A stretch of DNA of 34,364 nucleotides, taken from positions 1 to 34,364 of the forward strand of contig CAZSHG010000029.1 of NCBI GenBank assembly GCA_964606695.1. Reading direction: 5' to 3'. The notes under the pieces were generated by a model. The model was given only the letters and a program-made list of their open reading frames with translations, was not told the origin of the DNA and ran no database searches. The position numbers and the translations under genes are program-made. Position 1 is the stretch's first letter. The number at the start of each line of letters is the position of its first letter. This stretch comes from CAZSHG01 sp964606695 [NCBI: uncultured bacterium] (GTDB lineage: Bacteria > UBP14 > UBA6098). This document shows positions 33,408-34,364 of this stretch, piece by piece.

Positions 33408-34142
33408 ATGAGTATCGGCGATAAAATAATTAAGCTCGATAGCGTCGGCTCGACAAACTCGCTGATACTCAACGACCAATACTCTTTAATGCCCGACGGC
33501 ACGGTCATCACTGCGGAAATCCAACGCGCGGGAAGGGGGAGAGGCAGAAAGATATGGTTCTCGCCACGAGGGGGTCTGTATTTCTCGATTCTACTTCACG
33601 CGCAACGTGAACTCACCGAATACAACAGGCTCGCTCTGATGTTGGCCTACGCCATTCGAGAAAAAATCCGCGAACACTCGCCGGAAGCCAAAGTCAGGAT
33701 AAAATGGCCCAACGATATTTTCGTAGACGAGAGGAAAATTGCGGGAATCCTGATTCAGGCGAAAACGCGCGGCGAAGACACCCGCGTGGCGGTAGGTATC
33801 GGAATCAACCTGAATATCGAAGATGGCTATTTCCCCGACGATCTTGACCAGAGCGCAATATCGCTGTCCGAAATAACCGACGCTAAAATCGATATCGATA
33901 CCTTCCTGCGTGATTTGTTGCCCAAACTGGACGACGCCTACCGCAAATTCATGGAAGGAGATTTCGAGGCAATGCTGGACGATATCAACGCGGTTCTTTA
34001 TTGTAAAGGGAGCGAGATGGATTTCAAAATAAAGGGCGAGAAGAAAGAGTTCCGCGTTTTGGGAATAAATCCGGACGTCAAATTGCGAGTATATAGTTCA
34101 GAAACTGGAATTACCACTCTTGATCTCCAGGATATGAAATAA
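33408..34142 (+). CDS. birA: Biotin-protein ligase, class I (no DNA-binding domain)
   Basis: The 244-residue enzyme activates biotin as biotinyl-AMP and attaches it to Lys114 of MmdC and any other acceptor. Motifs in order: SVGSTNS, the biotinyl-AMP loop QRAGRGRGRKIWFSPRGGLYFS, KWPNDIFVDERKIAGILIQAK with the catalytic Lys, and VGIGINLN. There is no N-terminal helix-turn-helix, so it cannot be a BirA-type repressor. The ATG at 33408 is preferred to a GTG at 33402; the GTAGGTG site overlaps the mmdB stop, with short spacing. Encoding the ligase in the same operon as the biotin carrier fits a dedicated role. Confidence 0.93.
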   Translation: MSIGDKIIKLDSVGSTNSLILNDQYSLMPDGTVITAEIQRAGRGRGRKIWFSPRGGLYFSILLHAQRELTEYNRLALMLAYAIREKIREHSPEAKVRIKWPNDIFVDERKIAGILIQAKTRGEDTRVAVGIGINLNIEDGYFPDDLDQSAISLSEITDAKIDIDTFLRDLLPKLDDAYRKFMEGDFEAMLDDINAVLYCKGSEMDFKIKGEKKEFRVLGINPDVKLRVYSSETGITTLDLQDMK

Positions 34143-34244
34143 TGACATATCTTCGAAAAGCCGCATCACTGAGCCATCGCCAAAGATATACAGTCGATGA
34201 GCTTCAACAATCTTGATCCTCCTTGAAAAATATTGAAAAAAGAC

Positions 34245-34272
34245 TTGCGTTTTCCGAAAATAGACATATATT
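34245..34272 (+). promoter_or_regulatory. Possible promoter at the right edge
   Basis: TTGCGT (34245-34250), a 16-base spacer and TATATT (34267-34272) sit in the gap after birA, 40 bases before a frame that stays open to the window end. Confidence 0.45.
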
Positions 34273-34311
34273 CATCGCAACTGAATGGCATATCCGTTGC
34301 CATGAAAACGG

Positions 34312-34364
34312 ATGATCGAGAAAGCCGGAACGCCATGGACGAGCATTATCGATAAAAAAGAATC
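34312..34364 (+). CDS. Possible start of a truncated gene
   Basis: The frame from ATG at 34312 (MIEKAGTPWTSIIDKKE) is open to the window edge and has a promoter-like pair upstream, but only a weak ribosome binding site. Too short to identify. Confidence 0.25.
   Translation, partial: MIEKAGTPWTSIIDKKE

Overview
The window looks like a chromosomal segment of an uncultivated, probably anaerobic, Gram-negative bacterium of the FCB superphylum or a neighbouring candidate phylum (WOR-3, Cloacimonetes, Zixibacteria and similar). The reasons are three adjacent secreted proteins that end in a PNPFN...SGVYLVR...VYLK type C-terminal sorting domain (type IX secretion style), a lipoprotein, a beta-barrel-like envelope protein, and a sodium-pump methylmalonyl-CoA decarboxylase operon typical of fermenters or propionate oxidisers. 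The exact phylum cannot be fixed from this sequence. Every intact gene lies on the plus strand; only a transposase fragment at the left edge is on the minus strand.

Layout. 1-550: remnant of an IS481-like transposase cut off by a GTAG-hairpin repeat pair. 573-2902: an M3 oligoendopeptidase and a lipoprotein. 2903-3382: non-coding, with a long imperfect hairpin. 3383-13102: a GT-B glycosyltransferase followed by three exported proteins (a gingipain-type C25 peptidase with a beta-propeller, a parallel beta-helix protein, and an unrecognised protein). All three end in the same sorting domain, and its loops are filled in frame with palindromic repeats. 9196-9575 and 13103-13751 are non-coding and hold roughly 21-bp periodic arrays; the second also holds a cluster of hairpins related to the one at 3246. 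13782-16235: rpmE with its own promoter and terminator, then thyX-pyrF-pyrE. 16411-17625: ackA. 17757-26192: glgA, a GT-C membrane glycosyltransferase, a sugar nucleotidyltransferase fused to a phosphomannomutase-like domain without its catalytic residues, an envelope protein, and an IspH-UbiA fusion. 26382-34142: a tight operon for methylmalonyl-CoA metabolism.

How the genes work together. The last operon is complete. A split B12-dependent mutase (mcmA, mcmB) with its G-protein chaperone (meaB) and epimerase (mce) connects succinyl-CoA with methylmalonyl-CoA. A membrane decarboxylase (mmdA, an oadG-like subunit, mmdC, mmdB) converts methylmalonyl-CoA to propionyl-CoA and CO2 while pumping Na+, and birA attaches biotin to MmdC. 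With acetate kinase this points to fermentation, or syntrophic oxidation run in reverse, with part of the energy stored as a sodium gradient. ThyX, PyrF and PyrE form a pyrimidine block. The glgA-to-IspH block deals with glycogen, envelope glycans and isoprenoids.

The most unusual signal is the colonisation of protein-coding sorting-domain loops by several unrelated palindromic repeats. One family has the format of REP/BIME elements: a GTAG tetranucleotide followed directly by a variable, self-complementary stem. Close behind are a family of hairpins with a conserved core and different but still paired arms, two 21-bp periodic intergenic arrays, and the IspH-UbiA fusion.
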